DNA of 43,531 nt from Myxococcales bacterium. GTDB taxonomy: Bacteria > Myxococcota_A > Polyangia > Palsa-1104. Numbering within the stretch: position 1 is the first letter of the stretch; each line of letters starts with the position of its first letter. The notes beneath the pieces were generated by a model. The model made no database searches. It was not told the origin of the DNA and saw nothing but the letters and a program-made list of their open reading frames with translations. The translations under genes were made by a program, and so were the position numbers. Positions 31,051-38,038 of this stretch are shown here, one piece after another. The stretch lies in contig PNAM01000018.1 of NCBI GenBank assembly GCA_003170275.1, positions 1 through 43,531 of the forward strand, given 5' to 3'.

Positions 31051-32022
31051 ATGACACAATGGACCGAGGTTGAACGATTTCTGACGGATGCGGTCGGCGT
31101 GGTGTTTCCCGCCGCGCAGCTGGTCGTGCTCGATCAGGGACGCTCCGTGGTCGAGATGCAGGTGGGCGCCGCGCGCGCGGACACGCTCTTCGATCTCGCG
31201 TCGCTCACCAAGCCGTTCGCCACGGTCGCGCTGGTGGCGCGATTGCTCGAGCGGGGCGCGCTGACGATGGACACCCAGGCGCGCCCGAGCGTGACGGTGC
31301 GCCACCTGTTGTCGCATTCGTCCGGCCTGCCGGGGTGGAAGTTGCTCACCGCCGATCCCGCCGCATCGTCCGGACGCGCGGGGATCGTCGAAGCGGTGCG
31401 TAACCAGCCGCTCGAGGCGGAGCCGGGCGCGCGAGCGTGCTACAGCGACCTCGGCTTCATCCTGCTCGGCGACCTGGTGGAGCGCCAGGCGGGCGCGCGG
31501 CTCGACGAGCTGTTCCGCACCGAGATCGCCGAGCCGCTCGGCGTGGCCACCGCGTATTTGCCGAAAGATCCGTCGGCGTGCGCGCCGTGCGAAGGGCTGC
31601 GCGGCGTGGTCCACGACGAGAACGCGCGCGCGATGGACGGCGTGGCGGGTCACGCAGGATTGTTTTCGACCGCGCACGACGTGGCGCGCCTGGCCCTCGA
31701 TTGGCGCACGCGCTGGACGCGCGGTGGAGTCGAGCGACAGCTTTGGCAGCCGAGCGGCGTGCAAGGCTCGACCTGGTGCTTCGGCTGGGACCGGCCCTCG
31801 GCGGAGGCGTCTTCGGCCGGCACGCGCTGGCCGCGCGACGGCGTCGGGCACCTCGGCTACACCGGTACGTCGGTGTGGATCGCGCCAGGACGGGGCCGCG
31901 CGGTGGTGCTTTTGACCAACCGGGTCGAACCCACGCGCGAGAACGAAAAGATCAAGGAGCTGCGGCCGGCGCTGCACGACAAGATCGTCGAGGCCCTCGA
32001 CGCGCAGCAAAGCGGGCGTTGA
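31051..32022 (+). CDS. Beta-lactamase-fold serine hydrolase
   Basis: 323 residues of the class C beta-lactamase/esterase (COG1680) family. The SxxK motif is S51-L-T-K54, the Tyr motif is YSDLG and the third motif is HLGYTGT. The segment VRHLLSHSSGLPGW is typical of the family. There is no signal peptide, so a cytosolic esterase or peptidase is more likely than a resistance enzyme. A Shine-Dalgarno-like GGTAAGGG precedes the ATG. It is divergent from the lipase gene. Confidence 0.9.
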   Translation: MTQWTEVERFLTDAVGVVFPAAQLVVLDQGRSVVEMQVGAARADTLFDLASLTKPFATVALVARLLERGALTMDTQARPSVTVRHLLSHSSGLPGWKLLTADPAASSGRAGIVEAVRNQPLEAEPGARACYSDLGFILLGDLVERQAGARLDELFRTEIAEPLGVATAYLPKDPSACAPCEGLRGVVHDENARAMDGVAGHAGLFSTAHDVARLALDWRTRWTRGGVERQLWQPSGVQGSTWCFGWDRPSAEASSAGTRWPRDGVGHLGYTGTSVWIAPGRGRAVVLLTNRVEPTRENEKIKELRPALHDKIVEALDAQQSGR

Positions 32023-32056
32023 CGCATCTCGTCAGGCGATCTAACGTCCGGCTCTC

Positions 32057-32386
32057 ATGTCGTTCAGCGCGCCGCTGCGGGTTCCAGTCGAGCTCAAGGG
32101 CTCGTCGGAGCTGCGCTGGTTCAAGCTCGCGAACGAGATCTGGGACCGCGGGCTCGGCTTGAGCGCGCCGGTGCCCGAGGAGCTGGACGGGCCGATCGAG
32201 CTGGCCTTCCACCTGCCGGGCGATCCGAAGCCGATCCGCTGCCGCGGGCGCGCCGAAGAGGTCGTCGTCACCTACGGTGAAGAGGAGCGCGCCGAACGTC
32301 GCGAGCTGCGCTTCCTCGATCTCGACGACGCGTCGCGCGCGCGCATCGAAGCCTACGTGCAAGAGAGGTTGGGACTCCCGGAATGA
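32057..32386 (+). CDS. PilZ-like domain protein
   Basis: 109 residues resembling a single PilZ-type beta barrel: [38 protein letters not shown] and a later [25 protein letters not shown]. The N-terminal RxxxR motif for cyclic di-GMP is not clear, so ligand binding is doubtful. Its stop overlaps the start of the carboxylase gene (ATGA). An upstream TTGACG (32019-32024) with TAACGT 17 bases on could be its promoter. Confidence 0.65.
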   Translation: MSFSAPLRVPVELKGSSELRWFKLANEIWDRGLGLSAPVPEELDGPIELAFHLPGDPKPIRCRGRAEEVVVTYGEEERAERRELRFLDLDDASRARIEAYVQERLGLPE

Positions 32387-33939
32387 ATGAAAAGCATCCG
32401 TTGAAGCAGCTCGAGCTGATGGAAGCGGCGGCGCTCAAGGGCGGCGGCGACGAGCGCATCGCCAAGCAGCACGCGGCGGGCAAGCTCACCGCGCGCGAGC
32501 GGGTCGAGGTGCTGCTCGATGCGGGCACCTTCGTCGAGCTCGACAAGTTCGTCACCCATCGCTGCGCCGACTTCGGCATGGAACAGCAGAAGATCCTCGG
32601 CGACGGCGTGGTCACCGGCTACGGCACGGTCAACGGCCGTCAGGTGTTCGTCTTCGCGCAGGACTTCACGGTGTTCGGCGGATCGCTCTCGGGCGCGTAC
32701 GCGACGAAGATCTGTAAAGTGATGGACCTGGCGATGAAGGTGGGCGCGCCGGTGGTGGGCCTGAACGACTCGGGCGGGGCGCGCATTCAGGAAGGCGTGC
32801 AGTCGCTGGCCGGCTACGCCGACATCTTCACGCGCAACGTCTTGTCGTCCGGCGTGGTGCCGCAGATCTCGGCGATCATGGGACCGTGCGCGGGCGGCGC
32901 GGTGTACTCGCCGGCCATGACCGATTTCATCGTCATGGTCGAGAACACCAGCTACATGTTCATCACCGGCCCCGACGTGATCAAGACGGTCACGCACGAG
33001 GAGGTCTCGAAGGAGGAGCTCGGCGGCGCGCAGACGCACACCGCCCGTTCGGGCGTCGCGCACTTGATGTATCCCGACGAGCGCACCACCCTCGACGGAA
33101 TCCGCGAGCTGCTCTCGTACCTGCCGCAGAACAACGCCGAGAATGCGCCGGCGCTCGAGCCCCCATCCAAAGACCGTTGGGATCGCGAGACGCCCGAGCT
33201 CGACTTGCTGATTCCCGCAGAGCCGAACAAGCCCTACGACATCAAGAAGGTGATCGCTGGCTCGGTCGACGACGGGCGCTTCTTCGAGATCCAGCCCGAC
33301 TACGCGATGAACATGGTGGTCGGCTTCGCGCGCATCGAAGGACGGCCGGTCGGCGTGGTCGCCAACCAACCGGCGCACCTGGCCGGCTGCCTCGACATCA
33401 ACGCGTCGGTCAAGGGCGCGCGCTTCGTGCGCTTCTGCGATTGCTTCAACATCCCGCTGGTCACGTTCGTCGACGTGCCCGGCTTTCTGCCCGGCACCGC
33501 GCAGGAGTTCGGCGGGATCATCAAGCACGGCGCCAAGCTGCTCTACGCGTTCGTCGAGGCGACGGTGCCCAAGGTCACGGTCATCACCCGCAAGGCGTAC
33601 GGCGGCGCCTACGACGTGATGGCGTCCAAGCACGTGCGCGCGGACATCAACTTCGCCTACCCGATGGCCGAGATCGCGGTGATGGGCCCCGAGGGCGCGG
33701 TCAACATTGTATACCGCAACGAGATCGACAAGGCCGAGGACAAGGAAGCCACGCGCCAGGCGTTCATCGCCGAGTACCGCGAGAAGTTCGCCAACCCCTA
33801 CGCAGCGGCTGCGCTCGGCTACATCGACGAGGTCATCCGCCCCCGCGAGACGCGCGCCAAGCTCGCGTCAGCGCTGCGTATGTTGCGCAACAAGCGCCAG
33901 TCGAACCCGCCGAAAAAACATGGCAATCTGCCACTCTGA
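32383..33939 (+). CDS. Acyl-CoA carboxylase beta (carboxyltransferase) subunit
   Basis: 518 residues, the biotin-dependent carboxyltransferase that moves CO2 to propionyl-CoA, acetyl-CoA or a related acyl-CoA. Family segments: [103 protein letters not shown] and the terminal [16 protein letters not shown]. This fits PccB/AccD5-type proteins. The biotin-carboxylase and carrier subunit is not in the window. Translation is coupled to the PilZ-like gene. Confidence 0.95.
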   Translation: MNEKHPLKQLELMEAAALKGGGDERIAKQHAAGKLTARERVEVLLDAGTFVELDKFVTHRCADFGMEQQKILGDGVVTGYGTVNGRQVFVFAQDFTVFGGSLSGAYATKICKVMDLAMKVGAPVVGLNDSGGARIQEGVQSLAGYADIFTRNVLSSGVVPQISAIMGPCAGGAVYSPAMTDFIVMVENTSYMFITGPDVIKTVTHEEVSKEELGGAQTHTARSGVAHLMYPDERTTLDGIRELLSYLPQNNAENAPALEPPSKDRWDRETPELDLLIPAEPNKPYDIKKVIAGSVDDGRFFEIQPDYAMNMVVGFARIEGRPVGVVANQPAHLAGCLDINASVKGARFVRFCDCFNIPLVTFVDVPGFLPGTAQEFGGIIKHGAKLLYAFVEATVPKVTVITRKAYGGAYDVMASKHVRADINFAYPMAEIAVMGPEGAVNIVYRNEIDKAEDKEATRQAFIAEYREKFANPYAAAALGYIDEVIRPRETRAKLASALRMLRNKRQSNPPKKHGNLPL

Positions 33940-33946
33940 GGGAGAC

Positions 33947-33981
33947 GTCTAGGCCCGTCTAAATTGTCTGGTTGCAGACGA
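33947..33981. repeat. Phased GTCT repeats and small hairpin
   Basis: GTCT occurs at 33947, 33957 and 33966, spaced 10 and 9 bases, with AGAC at 33976 completing GTCTG-GTTG-CAGAC. Spacing close to one helical turn, just upstream of a -10 element, suggests a protein-binding site. A terminator role is less likely because no T-run follows. Confidence 0.35.
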
Positions 33982-33989
33982 ATTCCTTC

Positions 33990-33998
33990 TGCTAGTAT
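33990..33998 (+). promoter_or_regulatory. Extended -10 before the beta-propeller lipoprotein gene
   Basis: TGCTAGTAT (TG-N-TAGTAT). TTGCAG at 33972-33977 is a possible but closely spaced -35 (15 bases). The transcript would have a leader of about 40 bases with a GGAGG at 34034-34038, unlike the leaderless genes. Confidence 0.45.
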
Positions 33999-34044
33999 GA
34001 ATGTCTCGCTCGTGCGCAGCAACCAAGCTGTCGGAGGCGTGTCA

Positions 34045-35694
34045 ATGCGTCGAACTCTCCTTATTATTAGTACGGTCCTCGTGGCTTGCTCACCGGCGAC
34101 CATGCCCGACCCCATTGCCGGCTCGCAGCCAGGCGACAGCTCGGAGCCGCTGCACGGGATTGCCTTCGATCACTCCTGGTCGCGCCTCGGCTCGCGCGAT
34201 CTGCCCAGCCGTGGTGCGAGCTTCACCGAATGGCTCAACGTGCACCCCCGTCTCGCCGGCGCTGCCTACTTCGAGGCTCAGGCCTCGACGAAGTTCACCC
34301 ACGCGGCCCTCGGTCAGAACGCGCCGTCGGTGCCCGACTGGGCGATTCCGGCGAACGCAGCAATGAACGTAACCGGGGCGCTGTACACCAACGGTTTGAC
34401 CGGCGTGCACAGCAACGCGAACGATCGATTCTTTTTCTACGGGAACGATGCGGGCAGCTCGTCGTACCTTGGAATTGCCGGCAGCACCGACGGTGGCGCG
34501 ACCGGTGGCCTCTACACTGCGGCGCCCACCATCACGCGGGTTCCCATCGGGTCTTTGGTCAACGGCTCTGCACTGGCCGTCAACGTGACCGGTCGCTACG
34601 TCTACGCCGCGGGCACTGATGGAAAGGTCTACGGAGTCGACACCTGTGCTGGTGTTGCCTCCGGGTGTACGCCGGGAATCCTCACCGGCTGGCCCGCGAC
34701 GATCACCGGAAAAACGATCGTGTGGTCGTCGCCCTGGTATGACTACGGCTCGAACAAGATTTACATCGGTACTTCGGGCGGCCTCGCGATCATCGATGCC
34801 ACCTCGCCAGCAACTGCACCCATCGTCGTCAAATTGGGTGCGGGCGGCTTCTGCCACGGCACGCCGGTGCTCTACAACGGCTTCGTCTGGATCGGCTGCG
34901 ATGATCACAATCTGTACTCGGTCCGTCAGTCCGACAACTCGGTCCGGTCCGCGACCCCGCTGTGCTCGATCGCCGGCGCAGCTTGCGGCGCCAACGACGC
35001 CATTTGGGGCGCGCCGTTCATCGACACAACGCCCACAAAGGCAAACATTCTGATCGCGGAGAAATTCAACATCGTCCAGGTTCCGGCCAACGACGCCACG
35101 AATGGCTGCGCCATCGTTGCTGGAGCGGCGCCGCAACCCTGTTCGTTTTCAAATCCCAAAAACAGATGGATCAGACGGCTTAGCGGCGGAGGATTTACCG
35201 CGGCAGCGGCGGTCCAGAAATCGTCGGCGTTCGTCGACTTCAACAACGGCACCGGCGGTACAGACACATCGTTTGTATACGTCAGCACGTTTGGCAACGG
35301 ATCGAACGGGGCGCTGGTCCTCTGGAACTACCCGATCAACGGCGGCCAGTATCTTACCGCCGCTTATCCCGCGGGTGCGCAGAACTCCAACTCGAGTCCG
35401 CTCGCGCTCGACAATCCGAATATTGCCGGTTCGCCGACGGCGGCCGACATCTTTGTCGGAGACGCTGCGGGCAACATCGAACACGCGTCGGTGGACTACT
35501 TCAATGCGACCATCTCCCTGACCAGTTCAAAGGTGTTCGGGGCGACGACCTTCACCAGGATCGACTCGTCGCCCGTGGCTGATTTCGCCCCTCCTGCGAT
35601 CGGAGGCGCCGGGCCTGGCAACGTCTATTTTTCGGGTGCGTCCTCCGCACCGACGGCTGGGGCCTACGTGCAATTCTCCCAGACCGCGTTCTAG
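34045..35694 (+). CDS. Secreted lipoprotein, beta-propeller-like
   Basis: 549 residues. ATG 34045 has GGAGG 6 bases upstream and gives a lipoprotein signal ending VLVAC. The mature part is rich in Gly, Ser, Thr and Asn with repeated strand units (GRYVYAAGTDGKVYGVDT, NKIYIGTSGGLAIID, GFVWIGCDDHNLYSV) that look like PQQ/quinoprotein-type propeller blades. It has eight or more cysteines in the mature part. Base composition is visibly less GC-rich than its neighbours and codon choice is looser, so transfer or relaxed selection is possible. It ends 12 bases before the kinase-like gene and may belong to the RiPP locus or only precede it. Confidence 0.78.
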   Translation: MRRTLLIISTVLVACSPATMPDPIAGSQPGDSSEPLHGIAFDHSWSRLGSRDLPSRGASFTEWLNVHPRLAGAAYFEAQASTKFTHAALGQNAPSVPDWAIPANAAMNVTGALYTNGLTGVHSNANDRFFFYGNDAGSSSYLGIAGSTDGGATGGLYTAAPTITRVPIGSLVNGSALAVNVTGRYVYAAGTDGKVYGVDTCAGVASGCTPGILTGWPATITGKTIVWSSPWYDYGSNKIYIGTSGGLAIIDATSPATAPIVVKLGAGGFCHGTPVLYNGFVWIGCDDHNLYSVRQSDNSVRSATPLCSIAGAACGANDAIWGAPFIDTTPTKANILIAEKFNIVQVPANDATNGCAIVAGAAPQPCSFSNPKNRWIRRLSGGGFTAAAAVQKSSAFVDFNNGTGGTDTSFVYVSTFGNGSNGALVLWNYPINGGQYLTAAYPAGAQNSNSSPLALDNPNIAGSPTAADIFVGDAAGNIEHASVDYFNATISLTSSKVFGATTFTRIDSSPVADFAPPAIGGAGPGNVYFSGASSAPTAGAYVQFSQTAF

Positions 35695-35706
35695 CCGCCA
35701 GTTTCC

Positions 35707-36552
35707 TTGCCCGACCTGACCATCGACATCGCGGGGCTGCCGGTCCTCATCGAGGGACTGACGGCCGCGCTGGAGGCGGCCGCGCTTCGTCGATATCGGC
35801 CCTTTCTGACTTCGGGCAAGCCAGCCGTCACCGTGGGCGTGACGTATGTCGAAGGCCCCAAGCCGGAGCCCGAGGGGGATCCACAGGTCGAGCGAGTTGC
35901 GCCCGGCGAGTATTCCGTTCGCTGGGGCGCGCTCTCGGCGCAGGTCTCGGTGCGCGACCAGGCGGTTCGGGGCGAGCTGCTCGAGAACGTGTACATGCTG
36001 GATTCGCTGTTGCGGATCTCCATGTCGCTGCTGCTGCTCGAGCGCGGCGGGCTCTTGCTGCACTCCTCGGGCGTCATGCGGGACGGGCGGGTCCTGATCT
36101 CGTTCGGGCCTTCGGGAGCCGGAAAGACCACGGTCGCGCGCAGCGTGCCTGAGGCCGACGTGCTGTGCGACGAGGTCATGGCGCTCTTGCCCCAGCCGGA
36201 CGGCTCGGTGCGGGCGATTGGCACGCCGTTTCACGGCGATCTCGGGATCTGCGCGCCGGGAGCCGGACCGGTCGCTGCGATCGTGCGCTTGCGGCAGGCC
36301 GCGCGGGACCGCCTGACGCCGCTCTCCACCGCCGCGGCTGCGCGGGAAATGCTCGCCGCCACTTTGTTTTTCTGTCGCGAGCCGGACCTGGCCGGTAAAC
36401 TCCTGGATATCGCAGCTATCGTTTGTAAAGCTCGAACGTTTTCACTAGAATTCCAACTAACCACACATGTCCCCTCCTTCGTGTTCGAACATCTCGGCCG
36501 AAACGCGGCTGAGACCCAGCCGAAAATTGCCGACCCGGGCACTGGCGGGTGA
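35707..36552 (+). CDS. HPr-kinase-like protein of the RiPP locus
   Basis: 281 residues from a TTG start 12 bases after the previous stop; no Shine-Dalgarno, so translational coupling is likely. LLLHSSGVMRDGRVLISF leads into Walker A GPSGAGKTT (residues 134-142). LCDEV follows, where HPr kinases usually have ADD, then GTPFHGDLGI. Such HprK-like proteins occur beside PqqD-type proteins and in lasso-peptide loci, where one (paeninodin kinase) phosphorylates the C-terminal serine of the precursor. Here a PqqD-like gene, a radical SAM gene and a precursor ending in Ser follow directly. The last 86 bases overlap the PqqD-like gene in another frame. Kinase activity is inferred; the second-Asp pattern is altered. 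Confidence 0.8.
   Translation: MPDLTIDIAGLPVLIEGLTAALEAAALRRYRPFLTSGKPAVTVGVTYVEGPKPEPEGDPQVERVAPGEYSVRWGALSAQVSVRDQAVRGELLENVYMLDSLLRISMSLLLLERGGLLLHSSGVMRDGRVLISFGPSGAGKTTVARSVPEADVLCDEVMALLPQPDGSVRAIGTPFHGDLGICAPGAGPVAAIVRLRQAARDRLTPLSTAAAAREMLAATLFFCREPDLAGKLLDIAAIVCKARTFSLEFQLTTHVPSFVFEHLGRNAAETQPKIADPGTGG
36423..36451 (+). promoter_or_regulatory. Internal promoter inside the kinase-like gene
   Basis: TTGTAA (36423-36428), 17-base spacer, TAGAAT (36446-36451, five of six). It lies in an unusually AT-rich patch within a GC-rich coding region, 15 bases before the ATG of the PqqD-like gene. It would drive the PqqD-like, radical SAM and precursor genes separately from the kinase. Confidence 0.5.
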
Positions 36553-36775
36553 ATCGGTGGTCGTCGATCCGCGCGATCGCCGCGTGATCCTGCTGAATCC
36601 GGTGGGTGCGCTGGTGTGGGCAGGAGTCGAGCGCGGGGCGCCCGAGTCGGAGATCGTCGATGACGTGGTGCGGCGTTTTGCGGTCCAAGCCGACCAGGCG
36701 CGCGCCGACGTGGACAAGTTCCTGCTCGAGCTCGAACAGGTCGGGCTGGCCATCCGCGAGCGGGCGACGTCGTGA
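36467..36775 (+). CDS. PqqD-like RiPP recognition protein
   Basis: 102 residues. The PqqD fold pattern is clear: a strand-rich start RLRPSRKLPTRALAGESVVVD, then RRVILLNPVGALVWAGVERG (the LN-x-x-G-x-x-W signature), a helix ESEIVDDVVRRFAV and a final helix DKFLLELEQVGL. This is the winged-helix RiPP recognition element (RRE), which binds the leader peptide and hands it to the modifying enzyme. It overlaps the kinase-like gene by 86 bases. Its stop overlaps the GTG of the radical SAM gene (GTGA), so recognition protein and enzyme are made together. Confidence 0.9.
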   Translation: MSPPSCSNISAETRLRPSRKLPTRALAGESVVVDPRDRRVILLNPVGALVWAGVERGAPESEIVDDVVRRFAVQADQARADVDKFLLELEQVGLAIRERATS

Positions 36776-37794
36776 CCGCGCTGCTCGAACGCATCATCGA
36801 TCGGGCCGAAGAAGCGCAGGTTCCCTTCGAGGTGATGTTCGAGGTGACGCACCGGTGCAACCTGCCGTGCGCCCACTGCTACCTGCCGGATCACCTGGAT
36901 CACGGCGAGCTCTCGCTGCCCGAGATCGCGGCGCTGTTCGACGATCTCGCCGCGGCGGGCACGTTCTTCTTGACCCTCACCGGCGGCGAGATCTTGTCGC
37001 GGCGCGATTTTCGCGAGATCGTCGATCTCGCCTATGAACGTGGCTTCGCGCTCAAGTTGTTGACCAACGCGACCATGGTCACCGACGAGCTGGCGGCGTT
37101 TTTCAAACAGCGCAACGTCCTGCAGGTGTCCGTCAGCCTCTACGGCGCGAGCGCCGAGGTGCACGACGGCGTGACCGGCGTGCCGGGATCGTTCGAGCGA
37201 ACGCTGGCCGGGATCGACCGGCTGCGCGCCCACGGCCTGAAGGTGTTCCTCAAGACCGTCGTGCTGACGACCAATGTCGAGGGGGCACGCGACGTCCACG
37301 AGCTGGCGCGGTTGCGCGACATGCCGTGCAACTACGAGCTCGCGATCAGCGCTCGGACCGACGGCAACACCTCACCGCTCGATCTGCACGTGAACCGCGA
37401 TCGGTTGGTCGAGCTGCTGCAACAGAAGCCCTTCGACGATCTCTTCGCGGTGTCCGAGCACCCCGGCCCGTCACCGTGCTCCGCCGGGAAGCGATACGCC
37501 GCCATCGGTCCAACCGGCAACGTGATGGGCTGCATCATGATGCCGGCGCCGGTCGGCAACGTGCGCGAGCGAAGCTTCAACGAGATCTGGACCACCGCGC
37601 CGTTCTTTTCCGAGCTGCGCGCGCTTCAATTCGAGGATCTTCACCAGTGCCGGAGCTGCGACGTCAAAGCGGCGTGCTCGCGCTGCCCCGGTTCCGCGAT
37701 GACACGTGGTCAAGGACCCGACGGCTGCGACCTGACCGCCAAGGAGGTCGCCCGGGCGAGGGTTGCGGCACACCGTCTTCGTGTGATTCAATAG
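36772..37794 (+). CDS. Radical SAM/SPASM RiPP-modifying enzyme
   Basis: 340 residues. The 4Fe-4S cluster motif is C29-x3-C33-x2-C36, followed by TGGE (G71, G72, E73), which contacts SAM. The C-terminal SPASM region begins with CSAGKRYAAIGPTGNVMGC and continues with a set of cysteines in QCRSCDVKAACSRCPG plus a last Cys near DGCDL, ligands for auxiliary iron-sulfur clusters. Such enzymes form thioether or carbon-carbon crosslinks on peptides guided by a PqqD/RRE partner. It follows the PqqD-like gene with a GTGA overlap and precedes the precursor gene by 9 bases. The exact crosslink cannot be predicted from sequence alone. Confidence 0.92.
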   Translation: MTALLERIIDRAEEAQVPFEVMFEVTHRCNLPCAHCYLPDHLDHGELSLPEIAALFDDLAAAGTFFLTLTGGEILSRRDFREIVDLAYERGFALKLLTNATMVTDELAAFFKQRNVLQVSVSLYGASAEVHDGVTGVPGSFERTLAGIDRLRAHGLKVFLKTVVLTTNVEGARDVHELARLRDMPCNYELAISARTDGNTSPLDLHVNRDRLVELLQQKPFDDLFAVSEHPGPSPCSAGKRYAAIGPTGNVMGCIMMPAPVGNVRERSFNEIWTTAPFFSELRALQFEDLHQCRSCDVKAACSRCPGSAMTRGQGPDGCDLTAKEVARARVAAHRLRVIQ

Positions 37795-37803
37795 AGGGTA
37801 ACG

Positions 37804-37980
37804 ATGAAAAAGCAAGACGAGAGCACCATTACGAACGAGACGTCCGTCGCAGACGGGCGCGAGCCCTACGACGCTCCGAGGATGGAGATCGAGGAGCTGT
37901 TCGAGGTCCTGGCCCTCGCGTGTGGCAAGACCTTCGGCAACTTCCAGTGCACGCACACCAGTCAGACGAAGAATTCATGA
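37804..37980 (+). CDS. Candidate RiPP precursor peptide, 58 residues
   Basis: Short frame with its own Shine-Dalgarno (GAGGG, 37793-37797) 6 bases before ATG 37804 and a TGA stop at 37978. The leader is charged and polar and contains P21-Y22-D23-A24-P25, matching the YxxP motif that RRE domains bind in lasso-type leaders, followed by an acidic amphipathic stretch (E28 to L38). The likely core starts around A39: cysteines C40 and C49, aromatic F44 and F47, an F44-G45-N46 tripeptide, a Thr/His/Ser/Gln-rich tail and C-terminal S58. No transmembrane segment or double-glycine site is present. Its size, position right after PqqD-like and radical SAM genes, and leader motif support the call. No sequence family is recognised. 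Confidence 0.82.
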   Translation: MKKQDESTITNETSVADGREPYDAPRMEIEELFEVLALACGKTFGNFQCTHTSQTKNS

Positions 37981-37998
37981 CCGGCGGCTGATCGCGCG

Positions 37999-38027
37999 TT
38001 GCCCCTCTGTGGTTGGGGTGATATTCT
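37999..38027 (+). promoter_or_regulatory. Promoter before the TPR lipoprotein gene
   Basis: TTGCCC (37999-38004), 17-base spacer, TATTCT (38022-38027). The start would be about 5 bases before ATG 38039. It would separate the TPR/lipoprotein pair from the RiPP genes. Confidence 0.35.
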
Positions 38028-38038
38028 GAAGCCCCGAG

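Noticed and set aside
33940..33981. Intrinsic terminator after the carboxylase gene
   Set aside because: Hairpins are short (5 bp) and no T-run follows; a regulatory site fits better.
36772..37794. PQQ biosynthesis enzyme PqqE
   Set aside because: PqqD and a radical SAM enzyme also occur in PQQ loci, but pqqB, pqqC and a PqqA with the Glu-x3-Tyr motif are absent. The 58-residue peptide does not resemble PqqA.
35707..37980. Lasso-peptide locus
   Set aside because: The YxxP leader and HprK-like gene are lasso-like, but no asparagine-synthetase-like cyclase or transglutaminase-like leader peptidase is present, and a SPASM enzyme is.
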